A stretch of 64,000 nt of DNA from an uncultured Muribaculaceae bacterium (GTDB lineage Bacteria > Bacteroidota > Bacteroidia > Bacteroidales > Muribaculaceae). A program made the position numbers and the translations under genes. Numbering within the stretch: the stretch's first letter is position 1; each line of letters starts with the position of its first letter. The notes beneath the pieces were generated by a model that worked only from the letters and a program-made list of their open reading frames with translations, was not told the origin of the DNA and did not search any database. Location of the stretch: positions 1 through 64,000 of the forward strand of contig CAJTYH010000004.1 of NCBI GenBank assembly GCA_910583675.1, given 5' to 3'. Shown here piece by piece: positions 35,015 to 43,380 of this stretch.

Positions 35015-36024
35015 CTCTTATCCTTTCCTTTTAAAGGTTCCACATCTCCCTGAGAGCCTTCGGTTTCTTCCGGTTCTGCGGGTTCGGTCGGTTTTGTATC
35101 CTCCACGAACTGCAACGCGTTCTGCCATGAACGCACATTGTCGTCCGGCATCGGGCGCACTTTCGCGAATTTTACATAATCGGCAATCTCCACTACTCGC
35201 TCCATATATTTCTGCGGCATACGCGTCTCCTCATTGGAACGCAATGCCTTGAGAATCTGAGAAGAAGTCATCTCCATGGCGTTTATGCCGAAACGCTCCT
35301 GCAAGTACTCTCGGAGGATGTCTATAAGGCGGGTATAATACTCCTTCTCCTGCCCTTTCTCCCACAACTGAGCGTCCTTCAGCTCGTTCAAGCGCGTCAA
35401 TGCTACCTGATCCGGCGGCAGACGCTTCTTCTGTGGCAGAATGGCCACCGTCATCTTCTTGGTGAATATCAGATACCCGCAGATACCGCCTGCTATCACA
35501 AGCAGCCCAAGCAGATACCATACCCAGTATTCTGTAATCCAGTCCGGCAGCCAGTCGTACCACTTGCTATGGAACGAAGCCGGGGGAGCCAGCGGATTTA
35601 TATCCGACATGGAACTCACGTCAACAGGGTTGACCTTCAACGTCAACGCCTTGGAACGGACGGTATCAGGCCCGTTTACCAGAAGAAACGGAGGAATTGT
35701 ATATACACCGGAGTCAAACGGTTGCACGACAAGCGCTCGTTTGATCTCCACCATGCCGTTACCAAGGTCGGCGGTGTCTCCATCCACCCAGTCCACGATC
35801 TCGACTTCAGAAGGGAAAACGGACTTGTCAACTACCAGTTGTGCCGGAGAACCGGCTTTGTCAACCACGTCGACCTTGATCGCCGTACGGTATCCCATCG
35901 TGATCTGGCTTGAGTCAATGGCAGCCGTAACAGAAGGCCGTGGAACTGCATCCACTGCAAAAGCGCCATGCCACAACGCTGTGGCAAGCACCAAAGCACA
36001 TATGCCGGATTTTAAAATGCTCAT
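35011..36024 (-). CDS. DUF4381-like membrane protein of the Bat operon
   Basis: A 337-residue protein with a signal peptide (MSILKSGICALVLATALWHGAFA), which decided for ATG 36024 over the longer reading that overlaps the upstream gene. A BatD-like beta domain covers about 30-160, a membrane span lies near 175-195 (WVWYLLGLLVIAGGICGYLIF), and the cytoplasmic helical domain contains LWEKGQEKEYYTRLIDILREYL. The tail is Pro/Glu-rich. It always accompanies BatA in Bacteroidetes operons. It overlaps batA by 4 bases. Confidence 0.85.
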   Translation of the reverse strand: MSILKSGICALVLATALWHGAFAVDAVPRPSVTAAIDSSQITMGYRTAIKVDVVDKAGSPAQLVVDKSVFPSEVEIVDWVDGDTADLGNGMVEIKRALVVQPFDSGVYTIPPFLLVNGPDTVRSKALTLKVNPVDVSSMSDINPLAPPASFHSKWYDWLPDWITEYWVWYLLGLLVIAGGICGYLIFTKKMTVAILPQKKRLPPDQVALTRLNELKDAQLWEKGQEKEYYTRLIDILREYLQERFGINAMEMTSSQILKALRSNEETRMPQKYMERVVEIADYVKFAKVRPMPDDNVRSWQNALQFVEDTKPTEPAEPEETEGSQGDVEPLKGKDKR

Positions 36025-36073
36025 ATATATGTTTTCTTCCGATTCTATTCTTAAAAACCGTCGGAGGAGATGA

Positions 36074-36943
36074 TCAGCCTCGACGTTTGAAAAGCCCCAT
36101 AAGGGATGACACATAATCCTCGTCCGTGGCGATCGAAGCTATGTTCACCCCGCATCGCTTCAGAGTATCGCTCATCACCTGCTGGCGTTCATACCACCAG
36201 CGGCCATATTCGTTACGCGCTTTCTTGGAGGAGGTATCCACCCACAGCTCACGCCCGGTCTCGAGATCCCCCACGCGCATCAATCCTACATCAGGCAACT
36301 GCGAATCGCGCTTGTCATACACCTGTATCCCATATACGTCATGTTTGTTGGACGCAATGGAAAGAGCCTTGTAATAATCCTTGTCGTCAATGAAATCCGA
36401 AATCAGGAAAGTGGTGCATCTTTTTTTCAACGCGTCTGAAAAATATTTCAACACCATACCGATATCGGTACCCTTGCTCTCCGGAGTAAAGTCTATCAGT
36501 TCCCTGATTATGAAAAGTATGTGTTTCCTGCCTTTCTTGGGTGGAATGAATTTCTCGATCTTGTCGGAAAAGAAAATGACACCGATCTTGTCATTGTTCT
36601 GTATCGCGGAAAATGCCAACGTGGCAGCTATTTCCGCTATCATTTCACGCTTCTCCTCCCCGACGGCACCGAAAAGACGGGAACCGCTCACATCCACGAG
36701 GAGCATCACCGTAAGCTCTCGTTCCTCCTCATAGACCTTGATGTACGGATGATTATGACGGGCTGTCACATTCCAGTCAATGTCACGTATGTCATCGCCA
36801 TACTGATATTCGCGCACCTCCGAAAAGGTCATGCCGCGACCTTTGAAAGCAGAATGATATTCACCCGCGAATATGTTCTGTGAAAGTCCGCGGGTCTTTA
36901 TCTCTATGCGTCTTACCTTTTTTAGTAGTTCGTTTGCGTCCAT
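36074..36943 (-). CDS. DUF58 protein of the MoxR-Bat operon
   Basis: A 289-residue cytoplasmic protein with the DUF58 signature YQYGDDIRDIDWNVTARHNHPYIKVYEEERE (about 47-75). A degenerate VWA-like domain follows with DVSGS (about 88-92). There is no membrane span. It stands between moxR and the DUF4381-like gene, the usual place. It is believed to link the MoxR ATPase to the membrane VWA proteins. It lies 49 bases from the next gene and 99 from moxR; a GC-rich hairpin occupies the latter gap. Confidence 0.93.
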   Translation of the reverse strand: MDANELLKKVRRIEIKTRGLSQNIFAGEYHSAFKGRGMTFSEVREYQYGDDIRDIDWNVTARHNHPYIKVYEEERELTVMLLVDVSGSRLFGAVGEEKREMIAEIAATLAFSAIQNNDKIGVIFFSDKIEKFIPPKKGRKHILFIIRELIDFTPESKGTDIGMVLKYFSDALKKRCTTFLISDFIDDKDYYKALSIASNKHDVYGIQVYDKRDSQLPDVGLMRVGDLETGRELWVDTSSKKARNEYGRWWYERQQVMSDTLKRCGVNIASIATDEDYVSSLMGLFKRRG

Positions 36944-36986
36944 CAGCGATTAGATAATTGAACTTGGCATGATGTAGTTATGTTAC

Positions 36987-37015
36987 GGCGGCGGGCATCA
37001 CAGACGACCGCCGCC
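36987..37015 (-). promoter_or_regulatory. GC-rich hairpin between moxR and the DUF58 gene
   Basis: GGCGGCGG (36987-36994) and CCGCCGCC (37008-37015) with a 13-base loop. No T-run follows on the minus strand, so it may be an RNA processing or stability element or a leaky terminator setting moxR above the other genes. Confidence 0.5.
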
Positions 37016-37042
37016 TATTTCACAGGCTGAGACAACCTGCCA

Positions 37043-38038
37043 TCAAGGCACCTCTACCTTGTCAAGGATTTCCGAAATAATCTCGTCGGCAGTGATGTTG
37101 TTGGCCTCAGCCTCGTAGGTAAGCCCGATGCGATGACGAAGCACATCATGGCAAACGGCACGGACATCTTCCGGAATCACGTAGCCGCGCTGATGCAGGA
37201 AGGCATACGAACGGGCTGCACGTGCCAACGAAATGGAGGCACGGGGAGACGCTCCGAACGATATGATGCTTCCAAGATCCTTGAGACCGTATTCTGCCGG
37301 TACGCGCGTGGCAAATACAATATCCACGATGTAGCGCTCAATCTTTTCGTCTATATAGATTTTTTCAACAATCTTCTGAACCTCAAGGATCTCCTCCGGT
37401 CTCAGCAAAGGACGCACGGTCTTTTTCTCGTTGGTAATGTTCTGACGGATAATCAGCTTCTCCTCCTCGCGAGTAGGATATCCTATGACCACCTTCAGAA
37501 GGAAACGGTCTACCTGAGCTTCGGGAAGAGGATAGGTTCCCTCCTGCTCGATGGGGTTCTGGGTAGCCATTACGAGGAACGGTTCATCAAGCGGGAAAGT
37601 ATGGTCTCCGATGGTCACCTGACGTTCCTGCATGGCCTCAAGGAGAGCTGATTGCACCTTGGCCGGAGCACGGTTTATCTCATCGGCAAGCACGAAGTTT
37701 GCGAAAACAGGGCCTTTCTTCACTTGGAACTGCTCTGATTTAACGCTATACACCATAGTACCGAGAACATCGGCTGGAAGCAAGTCGGGGGTAAACTGTA
37801 TGCGGCTGTACTTGGCATCTATAAGCTGGGCAAGCGTTTTTATGGCCAATGTCTTTGCAAGACCTGGAACGCCTTCAAGGAGAACATGGCCATTTGACAG
37901 CAACGCTATCAGCAACGACTCCACGAGGTGTTTCTGACCCACGATGGTCTGATCCATGCCCCGCGTGATGAGATTGACAAAATCATTTTTACTCGCCACG
38001 AGGTCGTTAAGCTCGCGAATATTTACCGTTTCACTCAT
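37043..38038 (-). CDS. moxR: MoxR-family AAA+ ATPase
   Basis: A 331-residue cytoplasmic AAA+ chaperone-like ATPase. Walker A is in LLEGVPGLAKTLAIK (about 54-68) and Walker B in FVLADEINRAPAKVQSALLEAMQE (about 113-136). Sensor 1 is in VMATQNPIEQEGTYPLPEAQ and the Arg finger in DRFLLK. The C-terminal lid has SFGASPRASISLARAAR. It is first in the eight-gene aerotolerance operon; MoxR enzymes work on VWA partner proteins, here BatA and BatB. A -7 element and a tetraloop-sized hairpin lie in its leader. Confidence 0.95.
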   Translation of the reverse strand: MSETVNIRELNDLVASKNDFVNLITRGMDQTIVGQKHLVESLLIALLSNGHVLLEGVPGLAKTLAIKTLAQLIDAKYSRIQFTPDLLPADVLGTMVYSVKSEQFQVKKGPVFANFVLADEINRAPAKVQSALLEAMQERQVTIGDHTFPLDEPFLVMATQNPIEQEGTYPLPEAQVDRFLLKVVIGYPTREEEKLIIRQNITNEKKTVRPLLRPEEILEVQKIVEKIYIDEKIERYIVDIVFATRVPAEYGLKDLGSIISFGASPRASISLARAARSYAFLHQRGYVIPEDVRAVCHDVLRHRIGLTYEAEANNITADEIISEILDKVEVP

Positions 38039-38096
38039 AATTGTTTATCAGTTAGTCTTTTTATTTTCTTTCAAATTTCCCGCTCCCGCCCCAAGT

Positions 38097-38118
38097 GATA
38101 TATGCGAAAGCATATATC
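38097..38118 (-). promoter_or_regulatory. Perfect hairpin in the moxR-bat leader
   Basis: GATATATGC (38097-38105) and GCATATATC (38110-38118) pair over nine bases around a 4-base loop. On the minus strand the loop is TTTC. It is predicted to lie within the leader, about 60-80 bases before the moxR start. Confidence 0.55.
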
Positions 38119-38155
38119 CAATTATGATATATTGCACATATTCACAACGTGAGTG

Positions 38156-38163
38156 CAAAAATA
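38156..38163 (-). promoter_or_regulatory. -7 element of the moxR-bat operon
   Basis: On the minus strand it reads TATTTTTG, exact to TAnnTTTG, about 118 bases before the moxR start. No TTTG is at the ideal -33 distance (one sits only 14 bases away). Confidence 0.45.
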
Positions 38164-38219
38164 TAAAATCGTAGCTCCAAACTGTGAAACAAGAGTGTTA
38201 ATTTTTTCTTAATTGCGTT

Positions 38220-38237
38220 TAACTCTATTAAGAGTTA
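38220..38237 (-). terminator. Weak hairpin directly after the HU-LysM gene
   Basis: TAACTCT (38220-38226) and AGAGTTA (38231-38237) with a 4-base loop touch the stop codon of the HU-LysM gene. An A/T-rich run (AATTAAGAAAAAATT on the minus strand) follows. AT-rich and short, so a weak terminator. Confidence 0.35.
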
Positions 38238-39440
38238 TCAATTTTTAGAATAACGGCTCATGATCTCCACGGCTTTTCTCTCGGCATCCTGCTCGCTTGC
38301 TTTGTTTCCGGGTTGGATCCCGTATTTTTCAGCAGGAGGGACGGTGACGACGGTCATCGGAGGAATGAGATCCGGATCACCAAGTTTGTCGCTGTTTTCC
38401 AAGTATATATATACCCAGAATTTCTTCTTTCCATAATGCCTCTGCGCCATGGTGGTAAGGAAGCGTCCCGAACGCACTGTATCTGTCACTACAGCCCCAG
38501 TCTTCGCGCCATTGATCCCGTCCCCGCTATCGGCATGATTTTCTGTAACCGGTATTTCCGGAGTAGAGACAGGTGCGACTGCAACCGGCAGCGAATCAGC
38601 TTCAACCGCCTCGATTTCGACCACATCTTTGACTGCATGATAAACCTGTACGTCATCAGCTGATATGTTAACACTTTTCACCCCGTGTAAGTTTAACTTA
38701 TCGTATGCGAAAAAACCTATCAGCAAACCAGCCAACAATGAAAGGAAGGCTGTCAGCACTATATTCATCGTATGACGGCTACTGTTTTCAACCACACGTT
38801 CTTTCTCTATGATACGCTCGTATGTCACATTGGGCGCTTCACGACGTCTCTCCGCCATTTTCTCGTTAATTGACGGTTGACGGCAACGCGTTCCTACGTT
38901 CGGCCCCCCTTCATCAGGTTTCCGTTCATCCTGCGCATTTTCCTGTTGTTCCTGCGGCTTCTGCTGCACATTCTCCTTTTGGACAACAGACGTATCAGGA
39001 TTTTTTTCGGTCACATCCTCCTTGTCAACGAGACGAGTTGCCTCTTCGTCAGGCATTTCATTGGCATCCACTACCATCCCGCTCAGGTGAATATCCATTT
39101 TTTGAGGCATCACGGAAGTCTCGGCCTCAGCTTCTTCCGCGACTGCATCCAGCATCTCAGACGTGACATCATCATCAAGCTCTACCGGCTCAAACATCGT
39201 AAAGGGCAGATTGACAGCCTCGGCAAGAGAAGGATCCGGACAGAACTCCACGGTGGGAGCCTCCCCGACGTCTATCCTCTGAAAAGTACCGATACCCTTT
39301 ACTTCGGCAAAACCGCATTCCGCAAGTTCCGCCCCAATCAGGTCGGCGAACTCCACAAGAAAAGCCTTTGCCAACTCCTCTGTGCATCCGTTTATCTTTG
39401 TCAGCTGCGCCACAATCACGGGCAAAGGAAGTATGCTCAT
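38238..39440 (-). CDS. HU-like domain, membrane span and LysM domain protein
   Basis: A 400-residue protein joining three parts. Residues about 1-90 read as an HU/IHF fold (VIVAQLTKINGCTEELAKAF..EVKGIGTFQRIDVG, where GIGTF matches the HU G-F-G-T-F core). Residues about 100-225 are an acidic, Gln-rich linker, 226-247 are a membrane span (NIVLTAFLSLLAGLLIGFFA), and about 327-375 are a LysM-type module (FLTTMAQRHYGKKKFWVYIYLENSDKLGDPDLI). With the HU part inside and LysM outside, it could link nucleoid and peptidoglycan (inference). It overlaps the HU gene by 4 bases. Confidence 0.8.
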   Translation of the reverse strand: MSILPLPVIVAQLTKINGCTEELAKAFLVEFADLIGAELAECGFAEVKGIGTFQRIDVGEAPTVEFCPDPSLAEAVNLPFTMFEPVELDDDVTSEMLDAVAEEAEAETSVMPQKMDIHLSGMVVDANEMPDEEATRLVDKEDVTEKNPDTSVVQKENVQQKPQEQQENAQDERKPDEGGPNVGTRCRQPSINEKMAERRREAPNVTYERIIEKERVVENSSRHTMNIVLTAFLSLLAGLLIGFFAYDKLNLHGVKSVNISADDVQVYHAVKDVVEIEAVEADSLPVAVAPVSTPEIPVTENHADSGDGINGAKTGAVVTDTVRSGRFLTTMAQRHYGKKKFWVYIYLENSDKLGDPDLIPPMTVVTVPPAEKYGIQPGNKASEQDAERKAVEIMSRYSKN

Positions 39441-39721
39441 CCCTTACCTCCTTTCACTCTCTTTCTCAACATGCCTCCTGCGGCGAATCGCACCTCTATT
39501 GAAGGGGGCAGGAGCATACGTTTCCCGGAAACAAGATCCGTTGTTATCTCCTCGTCATGCTTTACCCCTTCAAACGTGCCGAATCCGGGAATCGCCACGC
39601 GATTCTCCTCACCACATTGTTCACGGAGTATCATACCGAATCCGTCTATCAATCTTGCCGCTGTCGCCGCATCACATCCGAGTCTTTGCGCAAGACTTCC
39701 GACAAAGCTTCTGTTATCCAT
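39437..39721 (-). CDS. HU family DNA-binding protein
   Basis: A 94-residue HU/IHF-type protein. NRSFVGSLAQRLGCDAATAARLIDGF forms the two helices and VAIPGFGTFEGV is the conserved saddle motif. The arm region reads HDEEITTDLVSGKRMLLPPSIEVRFAAGG. The arm lacks the common RxGRNPxTGE sequence, so DNA bending may differ. I chose ATG 39721; the longer reading would add a Lys-rich stretch overlapping the next gene. It is translationally coupled (ATGA overlap) to the HU-LysM membrane protein. Confidence 0.85.
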   Translation of the reverse strand: MDNRSFVGSLAQRLGCDAATAARLIDGFGMILREQCGEENRVAIPGFGTFEGVKHDEEITTDLVSGKRMLLPPSIEVRFAAGGMLRKRVKGGKG

Positions 39722-39729
39722 GGCACTAC

Positions 39730-39924
39730 CTATGATTTTTCCCTTTTGTTTTTCTTCTTTATTCCGCAATCTTGCGTACAACCCGCACAACCGCACCCAC
39801 ACGAGTCCGACTCCCCGTATTTCACCCTATTACGGAATCTGATTATTTTTCTCGCTACCAGAATCAGGGCTATCATTACAATAACTCCAACTACTATCCA
39901 TTGAATCAAATCATTAAAACTCAT
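39730..39924 (-). CDS. FeoB-associated Cys-rich membrane protein
   Basis: A 64-residue protein with one membrane span (LIQWIVVGVIVMIALILVA) and a Cys cluster, SCGCGCAGCTQDC, in a short basic tail. This matches the small FeoB-associated Cys-rich family, usually placed beside ferrous iron transporter feoB. No feo gene is adjacent here. I chose ATG 39924, which has AGGG just upstream; ATG 39936 is also possible. Confidence 0.8.
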   Translation of the reverse strand: MSFNDLIQWIVVGVIVMIALILVARKIIRFRNRVKYGESDSCGCGCAGCTQDCGIKKKNKREKS

Positions 39925-39982
39925 TGCCCTATTCATGAATATGTTATCCAACCGTTTCCCGCACACAATCCCACATGCGTGG

Positions 39983-42043
39983 TCACGACTTGAACTTTTT
40001 CCTTATTGCAGATGCAAGTTTCGTCGGGGTAAGGTCTGCCCCGAATTCCTCGAAAGGCAATTTCAGACCGCACCCTGTAGCGTATCTCGAACAGCCATAT
40101 GCCTGACGACCTTTCAATATATGCCCGATGCCACAAAGCGGACATACGATCTGCTCCAACGACTTTATGGCAGGTGCACGCTTGCGAGCCGGCTTTTTAG
40201 CACCGTCTCCATCCTGTGTCCGCCCCCCTTTAGATTTGGCCGAATCCTCATCGGCCACTTCTATGCGTTTCATTGAATTGTCGGTCATAACATTATGCAC
40301 GATCTCCCCTATCATGGACTTCAACTCCTCAATGAATTCAGAGGCGCTGTATGTCCCGTTCTCTATCTGCCGCAGCTTGTTTTCCCATATTCCGGTGAGT
40401 TTGGCGCTTTTGAGGAGCTCCTCGTCAATGGTGTCAATGAGGTCGATTCCGGCCTGTGTGACCATAATGTTCTTACGCTGCCGATAGATATAACGACGTT
40501 TTACCAATGTCTCGATTATGGCTGCACGTGTGGACGGACGTCCTATGCCATTCATCTTCATGGCCTCGCGGAGTTCCTCGTCATCCACCGTCTTGCCGGC
40601 CGTCTCCATCGCCCTCAAAAGCGTGGCATCGCTGTAATACTTGGGGGGCTGTGTGGTCTTTTTCACCACTGACGGCTCATGCGACCCGCTCTCCCCTACA
40701 GTGAACGGAGGCAGGATGCGGTCGTCCGAGGAGCCATCCCCCTCCTGCCGTTGCTCCTTCCCGAAAACATCACGCCATCCGGCCTTAACTATCACCTTGC
40801 CCAAAGCCTTGAACTTTATCCCGTCGGTTTCAGCCATTACGGTCGTGGACATGAACTCGCAATCGGGATAGAACGTCGCGATGAATCTCTGGGCTATCAT
40901 GTGATACATAAGCTTCTCATTGCCGGCCAGAATTGACGGAGACTGTCCCGTGGGTATTATGGCATGGTGGTCTGTCACCTTTGAGTTGTCGAACACCTTC
41001 TTGCTCTTGGGAAGTTTGCCCTGTGCGAGAAGCGGTGTAGTGAGTGCCGCATACGGAGTCATCCGGCGCAATATGTCGGGAACCTTTGCATATATGGCAT
41101 CGTTCAAGTAGGTGGTGTCCACACGCGGATAAGTGGTCACCTTCTTTTCATAGAGCGTCTGAATGAGCTTTAAAGTCTCGTCGGCAGACCATCCCCATCT
41201 CTTGTTGCACTCGACCTGCAACGAAGTAAGGTCGAACAGCCTTGGAGGAGCCTCCTTACCCTTCTTTTCCGTGACATCCGTTATGACAATCGGCACACTG
41301 CTTATGCGCTCAGACACTTCCGCCGCACTCTCCTCCGAGTTGAAACGCCCGGCGGTGGCATTGAAGGTCACACCACGGTAAACCGTCTTCAATTCCCAGA
41401 AATCCTCCGGTTTGAAGTCCGCGATCTCCTTATGGCGCTGCACAAGCATTGCCAGCGTCGGAGTCTGCACACGACCTATGGACAGCACCTTGCCCGGCTC
41501 GGAATATTTAAGGGAATAAAGCCTTGTGGCATTCATGCCGAGCAACCAGTCGCCTATGGCACGTGAAAGCCCGGCAAGATACAGGTTGTCCTTATCGGAA
41601 GATGGGATGAGATTGCCAAACCCTTCACGTATGGATGCATCCGTAAGGTCATTGATCCAAAGACGTTTTACAGGGCAATGTACGTCGGCTTTCTGCATCA
41701 CCCAGCGTTGTATAAGCTCCCCTTCCTGACCGGCATCACCGCAATTTATCACCTCGTCGGCTTCCGCTATCAATGACTTTATGACATTGAACTGATGCTC
41801 ATACCGGGCTTCGGGAATCAGTTTTATACCGAAACGGGGAGGCACCATTGGAAGCGAACCGAGCGACCAACGCTTCCACCATTCGGTATAGTCGGCAGGT
41901 TCCTTAAGGCAACAAAGATGCCCGTATGTCCACGTCACCTTATATCCGTTGCCCTCGATATATCCGTCACGCGACATAGTGGCTCCAACCACGGCAGCTA
42001 TGTCACGTGCCACACTCGGTTTCTCAGTTACGCAAACTATCAT
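39983..42043 (-). CDS. topB: DNA topoisomerase III
   Basis: A 686-residue type IA topoisomerase that passes single strands, resolving recombination and replication intermediates. It has an N-terminal TOPRIM domain (IVCVTEKPSVARDIAAVVG, Glu in TEKPS; DAGQEGELIQRWV). LSIGRVQTPTLAMLVQRHKEI leads to the catalytic tyrosine in TTYPRVDTTYL (about residue 311). A C-terminal zinc-finger-like part (CPLCGIGH..GCSRYATGCGLKLPF) is followed by a basic tail. The length fits the TopB form often found in Bacteroidetes, both chromosomal and on mobile elements. Neighbours here give no sign of a mobile element. Confidence 0.95.
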   Translation of the reverse strand: MIVCVTEKPSVARDIAAVVGATMSRDGYIEGNGYKVTWTYGHLCCLKEPADYTEWWKRWSLGSLPMVPPRFGIKLIPEARYEHQFNVIKSLIAEADEVINCGDAGQEGELIQRWVMQKADVHCPVKRLWINDLTDASIREGFGNLIPSSDKDNLYLAGLSRAIGDWLLGMNATRLYSLKYSEPGKVLSIGRVQTPTLAMLVQRHKEIADFKPEDFWELKTVYRGVTFNATAGRFNSEESAAEVSERISSVPIVITDVTEKKGKEAPPRLFDLTSLQVECNKRWGWSADETLKLIQTLYEKKVTTYPRVDTTYLNDAIYAKVPDILRRMTPYAALTTPLLAQGKLPKSKKVFDNSKVTDHHAIIPTGQSPSILAGNEKLMYHMIAQRFIATFYPDCEFMSTTVMAETDGIKFKALGKVIVKAGWRDVFGKEQRQEGDGSSDDRILPPFTVGESGSHEPSVVKKTTQPPKYYSDATLLRAMETAGKTVDDEELREAMKMNGIGRPSTRAAIIETLVKRRYIYRQRKNIMVTQAGIDLIDTIDEELLKSAKLTGIWENKLRQIENGTYSASEFIEELKSMIGEIVHNVMTDNSMKRIEVADEDSAKSKGGRTQDGDGAKKPARKRAPAIKSLEQIVCPLCGIGHILKGRQAYGCSRYATGCGLKLPFEEFGADLTPTKLASAIRKKFKS

Positions 42044-42074
42044 TCCTTTTTTCGATACACAGGGAGAGACCCGC

Positions 42075-42479
42075 TCACTGGCGTGCAGGGGATTCTATGT
42101 CGCCGTTCACCGTATGGAACAGCAATGTAGCATTCTTTGGCAATGCACCCTTGAAGGGAAAATCCACCTCTATGGTGATAACACCCTCATCCTCAAACTG
42201 AAAATAGCGCTTGAAATCCACCCCGTCAATGTCATTGGCCGGATACGTTTTCTTGTCTACCCTCAAGTCAACGCTGTCTATCCTTTGCGAGGTATGAGGA
42301 ATGCCTATTAGGCAGAGCGACACACGGATTCCGTCATCGGTCTTAATCACTTTGTCGGGTATGACATTGATGTCCGCGTCCAGTTGATTCACCTGTCCAG
42401 AAGCTCTCTGAGGCAATACGAAGGCAGTGCATGCTGTGAGCGAAGCCACTGCCAGTATGATATTTCTAAAAATTCTCAT
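42075..42479 (-). CDS. Small exported beta-rich protein
   Basis: A 134-residue unrecognised protein with a signal peptide (about 1-27, LAVASLTACTAFVLPQRASG) and a beta-rich mature part (INVIPDKVIKTDDGIRVSLCLIG, then VDLRVDKKTYPANDIDGVDFKRYFQF). I chose ATG 42479 over an in-frame TTG at 42488. It sits 31 bases from topB and 64 from mazG in the same direction. A function cannot be assigned. Confidence 0.75.
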   Translation of the reverse strand: MRIFRNIILAVASLTACTAFVLPQRASGQVNQLDADINVIPDKVIKTDDGIRVSLCLIGIPHTSQRIDSVDLRVDKKTYPANDIDGVDFKRYFQFEDEGVITIEVDFPFKGALPKNATLLFHTVNGDIESPARQ

Positions 42480-42543
42480 ATCTGTCAATTATTTACGCTG
42501 TTAATTATAATTGGACTGCAAAAGTGGGTAAATGTCAAAACGG

Positions 42544-43362
42544 TCATTTGACTCTTTTACTCTCCTGCCACAATGCCTCCATCTCATCAAGCGTCATGTC
42601 ATTGAGCCTGCGTCCCTGTTCCTTTGCCTTCCCCTCAAGGTAGTTGAAACGGGAAATGAACTTCTTGTTTGTCCGCTCCAACGCATTATCCGGACTGATC
42701 CCGTATAGACGCGCCGCATTTACAAGCGAGAACAACAGGTCTCCCATCTCTTCCTCCATACGGGCATGTTGTGAAGTGCTCATGGCATCCTTCCCCGGAA
42801 AGCCTTCCGCCTCTGATGCAAACTCTGCGATCTCCTCACGCACCTTTTCCCACACATCCGACGGTTTTTCCCAGTCAAATCCTGCATTCGCAGCCTTTTC
42901 CTGAATTCTGAAAGCCTTTATAAGAGCGGGAAGAGCCGACGGCACACCCGCAAGTATGCTGCGATTGCCATCCCGTTCCTTCAACTTGATGATCTCCCAG
43001 TTCTGTTCCACCTGATGCGCATCATCGGCATGCACATTGCCGTATATGTGCGGATGACGGAATATCAGCTTGTTTGCAAGAGCGTCGCATACATCGGCCA
43101 CATCAAACTTTCCTTTCTCTTCCCCGATCTTCGAGTAAAAGAACACATGCAGCAACACATCTCCGAGTTCCTTTTTTATCTCGGCATCATCCTCGCGCAC
43201 CAATGCGTCGCACAGCTCAAACACCTCCTCTATCGTATTTGGCCGAAGGCTATCGTTGGTCTGCTTGGCATCCCAGGGACATTTCACACGTAACGTGTCA
43301 AGCACATCAAGAACACGACCGAGCGCCTCAAGTTTTTCCTGACGTGTATGTCTTTCCATCAT
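42544..43362 (-). CDS. mazG: Nucleoside triphosphate pyrophosphohydrolase MazG
   Basis: A 272-residue all-alpha NTP pyrophosphohydrolase with two MazG domains, cleaving (d)NTPs, including non-canonical ones, to monophosphates. The first domain has LRVKCPWDAKQTNDSLRPNTIEEVFEL (about 24-50) and KKELGDVLLHVFFYSKI with the EExxE...ExxD metal pattern. The second has EIAEFASEAEG and RMEEEMGDLLFSLVNAARLYG. The length is normal. It follows dsbD by 18 bases. Confidence 0.95.
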   Translation of the reverse strand: MMERHTRQEKLEALGRVLDVLDTLRVKCPWDAKQTNDSLRPNTIEEVFELCDALVREDDAEIKKELGDVLLHVFFYSKIGEEKGKFDVADVCDALANKLIFRHPHIYGNVHADDAHQVEQNWEIIKLKERDGNRSILAGVPSALPALIKAFRIQEKAANAGFDWEKPSDVWEKVREEIAEFASEAEGFPGKDAMSTSQHARMEEEMGDLLFSLVNAARLYGISPDNALERTNKKFISRFNYLEGKAKEQGRRLNDMTLDEMEALWQESKRVK

Positions 43363-43380
43363 AAATATCTGATAGTTGAA

